Of a stretch of 23,369 nt of DNA, positions 1-8,635 are shown one piece after another. Under the pieces are notes generated by a model. It was given only the letters and a program-made list of their open reading frames with translations. It searched no databases and was not told the DNA's origin. The stretch covers positions 1 through 23,369 of the forward strand of contig CAYMXZ010000030.1 in NCBI GenBank assembly GCA_964394475.1, given 5' to 3'. This stretch comes from RQOF01 sp964394475. Lineage in GTDB: Bacteria > Calditrichota > Calditrichia > RBG-13-44-9. A program made the position numbers and the translations under genes. Every line of letters begins with the position of its first letter. Position 1 is the first letter of the stretch.

Positions 1-607
1 TATTCCAGGTGGTTCCACCATCGGTGGTTGAGAAAATGTAACCGTCATTCGAATTGCTCATCGCAAAGGCTGTGTTTTCATTGAAAGCATGAATTCGGTG
101 AAGATTTGAGGTAGCCGTCAGGGTTTGATTGATCCAGGTGGCGCCTCCATCGATCGATTTTAAAATGACTCCCGCATTGCCAGATACGTATACGACATTG
201 GCATTGACCGGCGAAATAGCTTGCAAATCTGCCGTAATTGTTCCTGGTGACTGATCAGTCCAGGTGAGACCTCCATCTATCGTTTTCCATATCAAGCCGC
301 CATTTCCGACCACCCAACCAATATTGCTGTCCAGGAAACAAATGGCATTGAAAGAAGTATCAGAACCAGGAGCTTGATAATACTGAACTTCCCAGGTTTG
401 TCCGGCATCGACAGTATGGAGTATCACCGTAGGAGTAGTAGATCCTGCACTACCGGCAATCCAGCCTTCATTGGGTGTCAGAAAGAAGACATTATCAATG
501 CTGTAAATGAGAGGAGAGGTTGGACTCTGAATAACCTGCCACTGGCTCTGCGCCAGCAACACGCTACTGAAACAGATAAATACCATCAGTACTGTTGTGA
601 GTTTCAT
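1..607 (-). CDS. Secreted YCF48/BNR-repeat beta-propeller protein (partial, C-terminus outside window)
   Basis: Reading leftward from ATG at 607, about 202 codons are open to the window edge, so only the N-terminal part is visible. A signal peptide (MKLTTVLMVFICFSSVLLAQ) is followed by repeats ending in D(A/G)GxTW: LHTVDAGQTW, WKTIDGGLTW, LKSIDGGATW and STTDGGTTW. These are the Asp-box/BNR signatures of YCF48/Hcf136-like beta-propellers, and FCB bacteria export many such proteins. AAGGAG lies 8 bases before the ATG and fixes the start. It lies 41 bases after the stop of the DUF6850-like gene on the same strand, with no terminator seen between them, so it may be the last gene of the receptor-1 operon. 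Its role is unknown. A C-terminal sorting domain, common in such proteins, would be outside the window. Membership of the repeat family is firm; any tie to the transport system rests on position only. Confidence 0.85.
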   Translation of the reverse strand, partial: MKLTTVLMVFICFSSVLLAQSQWQVIQSPTSPLIYSIDNVFFLTPNEGWIAGSAGSTTPTVILHTVDAGQTWEVQYYQAPGSDTSFNAICFLDSNIGWVVGNGGLIWKTIDGGLTWTDQSPGTITADLQAISPVNANVVYVSGNAGVILKSIDGGATWINQTLTATSNLHRIHAFNENTAFAMSNSNDGYIFSTTDGGTTWN

Positions 608-648
608 AGTGGTTTCTCCTTGATTAATGAAGATTTTGAATTAGTTAA

Positions 649-2181
649 TTAAATTATAAAGAATTTTATCATCATGTTCAAGATAAAACAATGTCGAGTT
701 GCTGAATCTGGAAAATTACTGGTAGGAATCGATTGATCGAAAATCATCGTCAGCTCCATATCACCTATCGGCCCATAGTGGTAGATTAGTTGTATACCAG
801 TCGCCCAATCCAGCGCGTGGTTGGAAAAATATTCATACTTTTTGATAAAAAGATTGTCGAAAAATTCAGTGTAGCGGTTGTCAGTCCTGGAGTGATCGCT
901 TAGAAAATAATAGAAGGTCCTGCCCCACCACAAATATTCCCACCGGGTAGTCAATCGATTTTGCCAACCCACCTTGATTCCCAATATCTGATATTCATAC
1001 TGGTATTGATTAATTGTCATTAGATCCTGATAGCGCTCAAAGGTATTTTGATAGACCAGATCTGCTGTTAGCACGGACCGTCTTCTTATTTTATCTTTGA
1101 GGCTGATAATTAATTGATTTACCCAGAGGGGGTGTTTTATAGCGATCAGTTCAAATTCCGGAGGTTCGGCATTCAGATTTCGATGCGAAAAATGATAGGT
1201 TATTCGTCCACTGAGAGAAGAGGAAAAACTTGCGTCCAATATTGCTTCACCTGTCCAGTCATTCCGGTTAAAAAGGCCCTGGTCTTGTGGCTGTGACCCT
1301 CCGTCTACCGTTTCACCTCGACTGTGAGAGTAAGCACCTATACCCATTAAAGTTAATTTAGAAGCAATTTTTTGAGAAAAATGGAGATTTATTTCAAAGC
1401 CACGGTAATCGAGTAATCGTTCTTCCGAGGTCTTTCCCAGCAGGAGAACGGGAAGATCACTGAATCGGAATTTATAAAGTTCTGGTGTTAAATTTTGATT
1501 GAGATTATAGCGACTAATCTCAACCTTTTCCTGTTCATCAAAATAGCGGAAGGATAATCCGGTCTGAGTGCTTTTCCAATTTTTTTGTAATCCGGTGCGG
1601 AGATGAATATCGCGATGTTGATTCTCCGGTTTGGGGAAGTTCTGCTTCAACCGCCTATCCACATTATAATAAATTCCTATTCCAAAATAAGAAGATTTAT
1701 TGAGGGCATATGACCATTCTCCATTCCAAAAAATACCATTCAGCACGAAATTTCCGGTACTGCTATCACCAAGCAGAAAAGGATTGGTTTCTAATTGCCG
1801 ACTCTGATGGATCCATAAGACTTGTCGATCCTCCAGGCGTTGAAAACCAAAATATCCCTTAAATATATGCCTGGCCGTCAGAGGCTTTACCAGCCGAACA
1901 GAATATTGTTGTTGATTACTACTGGATGGGAGGAAAGGAGTGTGAAATGCTCCTGAATGCATCTGAAGACTTCCACCGGTCCACAGGCTAAATGCTTTTT
2001 CATCAAAAAATAATGCGGCGATATTCTCCCCGTGATTATAAAAATTTAATTGATGGTGAACCGAATCCTGTAAAATAGGTTGTGAACCGATGGGAGAATC
2101 AGGTTGGTATTGTAACCATTGTGCTACCGCCAACTGTATAATCAGTAAAGTTACTATATGAATTTTTGAGATGAGTTTCAT
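649..2181 (-). CDS. DUF6850-like outer-membrane beta-barrel protein, copy 1
   Basis: The 510-residue product has an N-terminal signal peptide (hydrophobic to about residue 20, probable cleavage after AVA). The rest is almost wholly alternating aromatic/polar beta strands, as expected of an outer-membrane barrel. It is clearly homologous to the gene at 19780-21231: the block NPFLLGDSSTGNFVLNG aligns with DPVLLADTTIGNIVSDG, followed by matching LKQ...HRD and LKE...HRD segments. The family assignment (DUF6850, found next to DUF4876 and TonB receptors in Bacteroidota) is from memory and context, not a search. The start lies 8 bases after the stop of the DUF4876-like gene, so the two are probably translated from one mRNA. 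No enzymatic motif is visible. It may be an accessory pore or a structural partner of the receptor. Confidence 0.75.
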   Translation of the reverse strand: MKLISKIHIVTLLIIQLAVAQWLQYQPDSPIGSQPILQDSVHHQLNFYNHGENIAALFFDEKAFSLWTGGSLQMHSGAFHTPFLPSSSNQQQYSVRLVKPLTARHIFKGYFGFQRLEDRQVLWIHQSRQLETNPFLLGDSSTGNFVLNGIFWNGEWSYALNKSSYFGIGIYYNVDRRLKQNFPKPENQHRDIHLRTGLQKNWKSTQTGLSFRYFDEQEKVEISRYNLNQNLTPELYKFRFSDLPVLLLGKTSEERLLDYRGFEINLHFSQKIASKLTLMGIGAYSHSRGETVDGGSQPQDQGLFNRNDWTGEAILDASFSSSLSGRITYHFSHRNLNAEPPEFELIAIKHPLWVNQLIISLKDKIRRRSVLTADLVYQNTFERYQDLMTINQYQYEYQILGIKVGWQNRLTTRWEYLWWGRTFYYFLSDHSRTDNRYTEFFDNLFIKKYEYFSNHALDWATGIQLIYHYGPIGDMELTMIFDQSIPTSNFPDSATRHCFILNMMIKFFII

Positions 2182-2189
2182 TGTTCTAT

Positions 2190-3353
2190 CTATTCAATTG
2201 TACCTGGTGATGGTTGATCCAGAACATGGAAGTCAATACTACTGTTATTGTTATCCATGAGTACTTTCAAATCGCCAATGACTTTAAATACTTTTCGGGC
2301 AATCGATTTTCCCTGATAGCCTGGCAATCCACCGGTAATTCCGGCATCAATATCGTCGGAAAATCGTTTCACATCATAGTTAGTTACATCTTCTTTATAT
2401 TCAACGCCATCGATGACTCGTCGCTTGGGGGTAAGAATGAGATCAAACGGACCATAAGCGAGCGTATCTTCTTCTTCCAGCTTCGCAATGAAAATAGCAT
2501 CATTGCGGGTAGAGTATAAAAAATCAAAACCATATTTATGGTGCAGCTGGATCATATTAGGAACATCCGGGTTATCGATATCATTGGAGAGTGGATTGTA
2601 GTACTCAAAATCAGCATGACTTAAATCCAATGAATGGCTGTTTTTCAGAAGGTGATTTTCGGCGTCCTGTGCAATAATTACCGTGCCACCGGGTGGGACA
2701 GGGTAATCTTGTCCATTACCTGGAAATTGATATAGATGAATGGAGTACATGAAATCAGGATCATCCTTGTAGCCATAGTCTTGATCTCCGATGACATATC
2801 CATCCAGATATTCCACTACTGACGAATTATTGTAAATTTCAGTGAATTGGTCATGATAATATAAAGGGGGAGGGGGAGGGGCACCATTATAATATATTTC
2901 ACTAATGATAAATGGAGTTCGGGGAACCTGTTTGAGCAGGACTTTTAATGAATCTGCTGCAGAACTCATTTTGCGGGCGGCCAGGCTCCCCACCAAAATT
3001 TCTTCTCTTTTATACCCTAAATAATAAAAGATGGTATCTTCAGGATAAATTTTCTGTACACTGCAATTATAGAAATCCGGAATGATATTATGGAAAATTG
3101 CCCAGCCATCATCATTTGAAATGCTCTTATAGATGAGACGGTAATTTACCGACGTCAGCGTTACTTCTGCGCCAGGAACCGCCTGATTTTGATAAATACC
3201 AGTGGTTATATAAGAGGTATCCAACACCTGTATCCTTGCCGAAAACTGAGCAGTTTCAGGAATTAAGATTTCCTTTGCGCAATCCAGCAGTAAACCACAA
3301 AGGAAGACGACTGTAAGTATGAAACTAAATGTTTTAAATAAATTTATTCTCAT
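2190..3353 (-). CDS. DUF4876-like surface or periplasmic lipoprotein, copy 1
   Basis: The 387-residue product starts at ATG 3353; a TTG two codons upstream is less likely. A hydrophobic leader ends in GLLLDCAKE, a probable lipoprotein site with an unusual Asp before the Cys. Residues about 40-110 resemble a carboxypeptidase-regulatory/CnaB-like fold (PGAEVTL ... DGWAIF). Next comes a lamin-tail-like segment (IISEIYYNG ... FTEIYNNSS ... LDGYVIGD). The motifs LSHADFEYYN, DNPDVPNM and GVEYK recur in copy 2 and are the DUF4876 hallmarks I recognise. It is the second gene of the receptor-1 operon, 58 bases after the receptor stop. As a lipoprotein paired with a TonB receptor it may cap or feed the receptor, in the way SusD does for SusC, but it is not SusD-like. 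A pentaproline run (from C-rich coding DNA) is absent from copy 2. Confidence 0.8.
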   Translation of the reverse strand: MRINLFKTFSFILTVVFLCGLLLDCAKEILIPETAQFSARIQVLDTSYITTGIYQNQAVPGAEVTLTSVNYRLIYKSISNDDGWAIFHNIIPDFYNCSVQKIYPEDTIFYYLGYKREEILVGSLAARKMSSAADSLKVLLKQVPRTPFIISEIYYNGAPPPPPLYYHDQFTEIYNNSSVVEYLDGYVIGDQDYGYKDDPDFMYSIHLYQFPGNGQDYPVPPGGTVIIAQDAENHLLKNSHSLDLSHADFEYYNPLSNDIDNPDVPNMIQLHHKYGFDFLYSTRNDAIFIAKLEEEDTLAYGPFDLILTPKRRVIDGVEYKEDVTNYDVKRFSDDIDAGITGGLPGYQGKSIARKVFKVIGDLKVLMDNNNSSIDFHVLDQPSPGTIE

Positions 3354-3411
3354 TGGCAATGTGGTCTATTTTGTATTTACCGGCTCGTTGAATTTTACTC
3401 TTTAAATGAAT

Positions 3412-6213
3412 TTAATACCTGCTGAGCATCTGAAAGAAATCGTCAACTACCATACTAAATTCCATTCCGTAAAATATTTCTGGATTCCGACGAATATAAG
3501 AGAGTGATCCCTCGGGTACTCGTTGACGCTGGAAAAGTGGCTGTGAATTTAGCATATTATTTACGAAGAAAGATATTTCGCTTCCTTTCCACAGACTTTT
3601 GCTAACTCGAAGATTGATCAGCCATAAATTGGGAAGCGTTTCCGTGCGGAAATAATACTCATCAAAAGTCCGACGAATCCCGCGGTATTGCGGATCATCT
3701 CGTTCTTTTTCTGGAATATAATATATGCTGCCATCATTCCGGATGTAACCTACGGCCAGCGAATCTTCTAATCCCAGATATTTATCTCTTTCAAAAACAA
3801 TCTCCTGAATAGCTAAAGTAAACCAGAGTCTCAATGATCTGGCGATAGTATCAAAACGGTAGTGAATGATGAGATTATCCGACCAACTGCTGGTTGGATT
3901 CCAGAAAGGGCGAATCTCCTGTTGTAAATAAGGGTCTTGACGGGCAGTGGAGGCATATTCAAAATGGTTTTTTTGCCACCAGCTTTTACTATAATGATAA
4001 GCGGCATCGATCCGGATGGTAGTATTGATGGCAGGTATCTGTTCAGTGGTAAGAGCAAATTCGAATCCCCAGGATTTTACTTCCACCGAATTGATTGCTT
4101 TTCGGTAATCTAATAAGATAGTGTCTCTCGGAATAGCTGGTTCGAGTTCTGGCCAGTTTGGTCGATAAAATTTGGTGAAAGAGACAGGAATTAATCCAGA
4201 AAGTTCAAACCCATTATGCGTTCTTTCGGTGAAACCAGTAAGCGAAATTCCAATATCCCAGATTCTCTGGTCAAAGCTGGCTTCTAATTTATCCTGAGTA
4301 AAAGCTTTCAAATTCTGATTCGTCGCATCATAGATATAAGTTGTTACCACTGCCAAACGATTTTCTGGGACATTGGGATCATAATACATTGAATCTACAA
4401 TATCAAAGTAGATCGGATTAGGATAAACCATACTGAGAGGAGGCACCTTTACGTTTCGGCCGTAACCGAATCGTATTTGGCTTTTTTTCGATAGATACTG
4501 AATGAAATTAAATCGTGGACTAAGGAAAGTTCCATGGTGAGTGAGCAAAGGGAATTTCTTCTGGCTCAGCCGGTTTAATTCCCAGCGATATGGGTCGAGA
4601 AATTCGAAGCGAAGACCCATTTGAAGATTAAAATCCCTCCAGAGATGACCGACAATTTCATCCTGCATATAGAGGGTATACTGACTCAGAGCCGGGATAT
4701 CATCATATTTCCGAGGTCGGTCGCCTTCATTGGTACTCGAACTCGGCGGTTGCCTTGGATCAAATTCTCTTCCTGGACCATTATTAAATTCGTGTTGCAT
4801 ATGTAAGCCTATTTGCCAATTATGTAATATCCCCAACTGTTGGGTCTGAGATTCATATTCTAATCTACCGAAGAAATTCCATGCTCTTCCTTTAACCCAC
4901 AGTCGACTGGTATAGTAGCTTACAAAAATTCCTTCCTGAGTACCAGGTATCATACGATCACTAATCACACCCGCATCCCGGCTTACGATTTTTTTATAGT
5001 ATGAATCCTGACGATCCATGTTGACGGCAATATGCGCTTCCCATTTTTTTTGCTCCGTCCACTTATAGCGCAGAAGGCTATTGCTGCGCAATGTATAGTC
5101 GCGGTTATATCGTTCAGTTTCAAAAAGGTCCCCTTCTTGAATTTTTTCTTCATCGAAGGTACGGGTGTAATAAAACTTATTGCTCCATAATCCTTTTTTT
5201 TCATTCCAGTAAGTATCAATGTTTATTTGTCCCGCTAATCGACTAAAAGAATCACCGGGGACTCTGATATCTCGCAAGCTATGGGCATAATTAACGTTAA
5301 AATTGAGGAGGATGGATTTCCATGCATGGCCACCGCTGGCATTCATCTCTTTGTTGCGTGGATTGTATTTGTATTTTAAGCGATAAGGAACATGGCCGCT
5401 CACTGTTTCTACCAGCACAGTGCCTGAACTCAAATCTCCATAACGAGCGGGAGGAATTCCTCTGATCACTTCTACCGATCGGATGTTTTCAGCAGGTATC
5501 TGACGTAAATCGACTCCTGAATTGACGGTAATTCGGTACGTCGCACCATCATTTAACTTGGTATCCAACTGCATATTTGCATTATTAGAAAGAGGAACGT
5601 TATCTATCATAATTTGAGTTCCCAGGGAGGCATTCCGATTGGCTTCATCCACAGTTTCAGTTTGCCGCAGTCTAATCTGTTTTACTTGCTCTAGACCGGG
5701 ATTCGTAAAGCGCTGGCCGGGAATCAATTCCAATACGTCTCCCAGACTGGACGCTTGTAGATGTTCAATCTCGCTAGCTGAGATTGTGGTGACGGTGGCC
5801 GCTTTTTCCGGTAAGAGTGGGCGCTGAGCACTGACCTCAATACCGCCAATATAAAATTTTTCTCCTTCCACTTCTCCTTTTTGTAAAAAATACTCTTGAT
5901 AAATTATCTGACCTTTCATTACCGGTACACTCAGGATCACCGTCCGCCCATAACCCGGTGCTTGAATCGTAAGCGTATAACTTCCCTCTGGAATCGCGCG
6001 AAGAATAAAATAGCCCGCTGTATCACTTTTGATCATTTTGTCTAACTCCTCAATCTTAATCAGGGCGTCAGGTATGCCAGCAGAAGTCTGAGCATCAATA
6101 ATCTTTCCACTGAGGTCCCCTGGATTCTGGCATTTTGCTGGAGAATACATCAACAGTAGAAAAAAAATACCTGCTATACCAAAATAAGAAAGTTGGGCTA
6201 TACCGTATTTCAT
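3412..6213 (-). CDS. TonB-dependent outer-membrane receptor, copy 1
   Basis: The product has 933 residues. A signal peptide (about 1-28) is followed by a carboxypeptidase-regulatory-like domain (about 32-112, DLSGKIIDAQTSAGIPDALI ... GSYTLTIQAPGYG). Then come a TonB-box-like segment (IGGIEVSAQRP), a plug (about 140-275, including IEHLQASSLGDVLELIPG and a VEVIRG segment) and a 22-strand-type barrel ending in an aromatic residue (Tyr). It has no STN signalling domain, so it should not signal directly to an anti-sigma factor. It heads a minus-strand operon with the DUF4876-like and DUF6850-like genes. It is paralogous along its whole length to the receptor at 15804-18584, for example at the C-terminal NPEIFYGMEFSM. 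No good Shine-Dalgarno precedes the ATG. Substrate is unknown; the metal link is inferred from the neighbouring genes. Confidence 0.92.
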   Translation of the reverse strand: MKYGIAQLSYFGIAGIFFLLLMYSPAKCQNPGDLSGKIIDAQTSAGIPDALIKIEELDKMIKSDTAGYFILRAIPEGSYTLTIQAPGYGRTVILSVPVMKGQIIYQEYFLQKGEVEGEKFYIGGIEVSAQRPLLPEKAATVTTISASEIEHLQASSLGDVLELIPGQRFTNPGLEQVKQIRLRQTETVDEANRNASLGTQIMIDNVPLSNNANMQLDTKLNDGATYRITVNSGVDLRQIPAENIRSVEVIRGIPPARYGDLSSGTVLVETVSGHVPYRLKYKYNPRNKEMNASGGHAWKSILLNFNVNYAHSLRDIRVPGDSFSRLAGQINIDTYWNEKKGLWSNKFYYTRTFDEEKIQEGDLFETERYNRDYTLRSNSLLRYKWTEQKKWEAHIAVNMDRQDSYYKKIVSRDAGVISDRMIPGTQEGIFVSYYTSRLWVKGRAWNFFGRLEYESQTQQLGILHNWQIGLHMQHEFNNGPGREFDPRQPPSSSTNEGDRPRKYDDIPALSQYTLYMQDEIVGHLWRDFNLQMGLRFEFLDPYRWELNRLSQKKFPLLTHHGTFLSPRFNFIQYLSKKSQIRFGYGRNVKVPPLSMVYPNPIYFDIVDSMYYDPNVPENRLAVVTTYIYDATNQNLKAFTQDKLEASFDQRIWDIGISLTGFTERTHNGFELSGLIPVSFTKFYRPNWPELEPAIPRDTILLDYRKAINSVEVKSWGFEFALTTEQIPAINTTIRIDAAYHYSKSWWQKNHFEYASTARQDPYLQQEIRPFWNPTSSWSDNLIIHYRFDTIARSLRLWFTLAIQEIVFERDKYLGLEDSLAVGYIRNDGSIYYIPEKERDDPQYRGIRRTFDEYYFRTETLPNLWLINLRVSKSLWKGSEISFFVNNMLNSQPLFQRQRVPEGSLSYIRRNPEIFYGMEFSMVVDDFFQMLSRY

Positions 6214-6535
6214 GAGTCGTTAGAATTGTCGTGTTTTTGTTAGTACATCTTCATTCATATCTTAAAAATTGTGGTGCTTACCATTTAATAAATAATAACA
6301 CTTGTTAATCGATTTTCTTGCTTTATTTTTATACTTTTAAATGTTTTTTATCTGGCATACATGAAATCTGACCACATTCTATTACTCATGTATCTTCTGA
6401 ATACTTCCTTACCTTTTGGTTGAGAAAATGGCAGAATATTTGAATGGATAAAATTATCCCTCAAAAAAATTCTAAGCAAGTTATTGCTCGATGAAGTGTT
6501 AAAATAAAAAATACAAATTAATGAATGGGGAACGC
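6214..6535. promoter_or_regulatory. AT-rich divergent intergenic region between receptor 1 and the polyferredoxin gene
   Basis: These 322 bases hold no credible gene. Both flanking operons start here and point outward, so promoters for both must lie here or be shared. The DNA is very AT-rich with several A and T runs. I could not pick a convincing -35/-10 pair for either direction. The one clear element is the inverted repeat at 6446-6459, listed separately. Confidence 0.6.
6446..6459. promoter_or_regulatory. Short inverted repeat, possible operator
   Basis: GGATAA-AA-TTATCC is a perfect 6-base inverted repeat with a 2-base centre. It lies about 75 bases before the proposed polyferredoxin start and 230 bases before receptor 1. 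The symmetry would suit a dimeric regulator, but one occurrence of a short AT-rich repeat may be chance. Confidence 0.25.
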
Positions 6536-8521
6536 ATGTATTTGAAAAACAAGATTCGCTTAATCCTTCAGCTGGTCATTTTGGGGATAGCCATCGCCGC
6601 AGTGATCAGGGCAACGGACGTTGAAGCGTTCTGTCCTTTAGGTGGACTGTTGTCTATTGGAAGTCGGTATGAACGAGGCGCCTCCTCCTGTCAGATGGGT
6701 GAAACCCAAATGTTTCTTGGGGTGACGTTAGTTTTAAGTGTGTTGATTATTGGAAAGCTATTTTGTTCCCATCTTTGTCCTATTGGAACAGTTACCGAAT
6801 GGTTAGGACGGTGGGGTCGAAAATTCAAGATACAGATCCAGCGGGTGCCAACTTTTTTCGATCGCTGGTTGCGTTCATTAAAATACCTGTTATTGCTTCC
6901 CGTACTATATTACACCTCTATTTCCAGTGAGTTATTTTGTAAGACTTTCGATCCGTACTTCGCTGCCACTACCGGCTTTGGTCCCGATGTAGTCTGGTGG
7001 TGGGCGTTACCGGCGCTGATCATTACCCTGGTAGGTTCTCTGGTGATGCGGCAATTCTGGTGTAAATATCTCTGCCCTTTAGGTGCCCTCAGTAATTTAG
7101 TACAAGTTGTCATTTTCACTGTTGGATCTCTTCTTCTATTTGTTGTTTTACGGATAGCCGGAGTTTCTCTTTCGATATTCTGGCTATTTCTGGTATGGGG
7201 AATCGGTGGATTTGTGCTCGAAGCTTATCCGACGCGTTTCGCTTTTCTTCCTTTTGTTCGTGTCCGCCGTGATGCACAAACCTGCATCGATTGTAAATTA
7301 TGCGATAAGGTATGTCCTTATGATATCAAAGTATCTACCACCGAGGTGGTTCGCCATATTGATTGTACAATGTGCACCGATTGTGTAATGGCTTGTCCGG
7401 TGAAAAATTGCTTGACCCTGAGGCGGGCCAATTGGAAATATCTCCCCGCCTTCGCTACGGTCGCCCTCATTGCTCTCAGTTTAGGGTTTTCTTCCCACTA
7501 TGAAATCGTTACTCTTTCAGAAAGATGGGGAGAAACGAGTGCAGCACCTCATCTCTCACGTTATGAGACGGTGGTGAAATCTGTGAAGTGCTTTGGAACG
7601 GCTACCAGCTTTAAAAATAAAATTCAACGTCATAAAGGTTTTTATGGAATCGATGCTTATGCCAGTTCGCATAAGGTCGTGTTGTATTACAATCCAGCTG
7701 AGATTGATCTGACCGGGATTAAAAAAGCAATTTTCACTCCATATAAAGCAAAGATAAATACTCCCAGAGGATCCCCTCCTGATAAATTACAAATCGTCTA
7801 TCTTGGAGTGGCGAATTTGAATGATAATGTTGATAATCTCAACTTTGCTCGCCTCCTCAGTCAATCCCCTGCCATCTATGGGATTGAAAGTGATTTTGGA
7901 GAACCAGTCAGAGTCCTGGTTTATTATGAAGCAAATAAGATCACCACGGAGGACCTTATCCATTTGATCGAGACCCGCAAATTTACCTACCAGTCGCCAC
8001 AGGGTGAAACCACTGAGCTTGAACTGAACTTTAAAGTTCAAACTGATCCTGAGATAATTGGGGAAGTGGACTTTCAAACCTTCCTCCAGCATATCTTTAC
8101 CCCTTATAGCCGCCTGTTCGATAAATTCAAAACCACTCCTAAAGATAGTATACGCATCCTGCAAGCAACGGTACCGAATCTGGAAAATTCGCAAATACGA
8201 CGATTTTTGCCTTATTTGACCAGTCACCTTTCACAGGATGAGGGAGTGGTTGGAGTGGAAACGTTTTTCCGAGATCAACCAGTTCTCTGGGTGTATTATC
8301 ATTCCGCCCAAACGGATACCTCTGCTATTATGAGCTTACTGAAAAAACCAAAAATGAGAGTCACTTTTAGCAATGGAAAAGTGGAGGAATATGAAAATAA
8401 TTTTCTGGTGGTACAGCCTTATGCTATTTTAACAATGTCGGAAGTTCGCGCTGCTCGATGGGAAATCAGAGAAAAGATGGCTTTTTTGAAAACCTTTGAA
8501 ACAGCTGACGAGCTTGAATAA
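6536..8521 (+). CDS. NapH/NosR-type membrane polyferredoxin with three C-terminal HMA-like domains
   Basis: The product has 661 residues from ATG 6536, chosen because GGGGAA sits 3 bases upstream; an in-frame ATG at 6521 lacks such a site. The N-terminal half has about five to six membrane helices with the Cys motifs of NapH/NosR/MauN proteins: C33-P, C77xxxC81-P and C176xxxC180-P. Two 4Fe-4S motifs follow: C250xxC253xxC256xxxC260-P and C277xxC280xxC283xxxC287-P. A further helix (about 300-320) leads to three domains of beta-alpha-beta-beta-alpha-beta pattern (about 345-405, 418-495, 537-615) that look like heavy-metal-associated (HMA) domains. The first keeps one Cys (C352 in VKCFG) and the other two keep none of the usual CxxC. 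Family members pass electrons across the inner membrane. Here the likely role is periplasmic electron supply to metal or redox chemistry. It is the first gene of the plus-strand operon. Confidence 0.88.
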   Translation: MYLKNKIRLILQLVILGIAIAAVIRATDVEAFCPLGGLLSIGSRYERGASSCQMGETQMFLGVTLVLSVLIIGKLFCSHLCPIGTVTEWLGRWGRKFKIQIQRVPTFFDRWLRSLKYLLLLPVLYYTSISSELFCKTFDPYFAATTGFGPDVVWWWALPALIITLVGSLVMRQFWCKYLCPLGALSNLVQVVIFTVGSLLLFVVLRIAGVSLSIFWLFLVWGIGGFVLEAYPTRFAFLPFVRVRRDAQTCIDCKLCDKVCPYDIKVSTTEVVRHIDCTMCTDCVMACPVKNCLTLRRANWKYLPAFATVALIALSLGFSSHYEIVTLSERWGETSAAPHLSRYETVVKSVKCFGTATSFKNKIQRHKGFYGIDAYASSHKVVLYYNPAEIDLTGIKKAIFTPYKAKINTPRGSPPDKLQIVYLGVANLNDNVDNLNFARLLSQSPAIYGIESDFGEPVRVLVYYEANKITTEDLIHLIETRKFTYQSPQGETTELELNFKVQTDPEIIGEVDFQTFLQHIFTPYSRLFDKFKTTPKDSIRILQATVPNLENSQIRRFLPYLTSHLSQDEGVVGVETFFRDQPVLWVYYHSAQTDTSAIMSLLKKPKMRVTFSNGKVEEYENNFLVVQPYAILTMSEVRAARWEIREKMAFLKTFETADELE

Positions 8522-8526
8522 AAAAG

Positions 8527-8547
8527 TTATCAGTCCCTGACTGATGA
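8527..8547 (+). terminator. Stem-loop just after the polyferredoxin stop (weak terminator or processing hairpin)
   Basis: ATCAGTC-CCT-GACTGAT (8529-8545) is a perfect 7-bp stem with a 3-base loop, extendable by a wobble pair and a T-A pair. It starts 8 bases after the stop codon. No proper T run follows, so it more likely reduces read-through or protects the upstream mRNA than ends transcription fully. Type is uncertain. Confidence 0.35.
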
Positions 8548-8586
8548 TTATAAATAGTTATAAAGAAAAGAATAAAAAGTCGTGTG

Positions 8587-8610
8587 TTCCTGTTTTTTTG
8601 ATCAGGGGAA
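8587..8610 (+). promoter_or_regulatory. Possible hairpin covering the ribosome-binding site of the caspase-fold gene
   Basis: TTCCTG (8587-8592) can pair with CAGGGGAA (8603-8610) with two bulged G residues across a T-rich loop. The right arm is the only Shine-Dalgarno-like sequence (GGGGAA) before the gene. If the hairpin forms, it would hide this site and lower translation. Seen by eye only; stability was not computed. Confidence 0.25.
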
Positions 8611-8635
8611 AAAATCAACGTGATTGCATCAAATT

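Noticed and set aside
374..652. Open frame of 92 codons on the plus strand
   Set aside because: It lies antisense to the YCF48-type gene, whose signal peptide, repeats and ribosome site are convincing; the 92-codon product shows no recognisable feature.
2866..2881. Four-tract G-quadruplex
   Set aside because: Only three G runs are present, so a standard three-layer quadruplex with four runs cannot form within the tract.
2190..6213. SusC/SusD-type polysaccharide utilisation locus
   Set aside because: The receptors have the SusC-like N-terminal domain, but the lipoproteins are DUF4876-like with lamin-tail-like segments, not SusD, and no glycan-degrading enzyme is nearby.
7787..8227. Antisense open frame of 146 codons inside the polyferredoxin gene
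   Set aside because: It is opposite the HMA-like region, has no ribosome site or domain, and its product looks random in composition.
6536..8521. Nitrate reductase NapH or nitrous-oxide regulator NosR proper
   Set aside because: No napA, napB, nosZ or nosD is in the window, and the C-terminal HMA-like domains and lack of an N-terminal FMN domain do not fit either protein.
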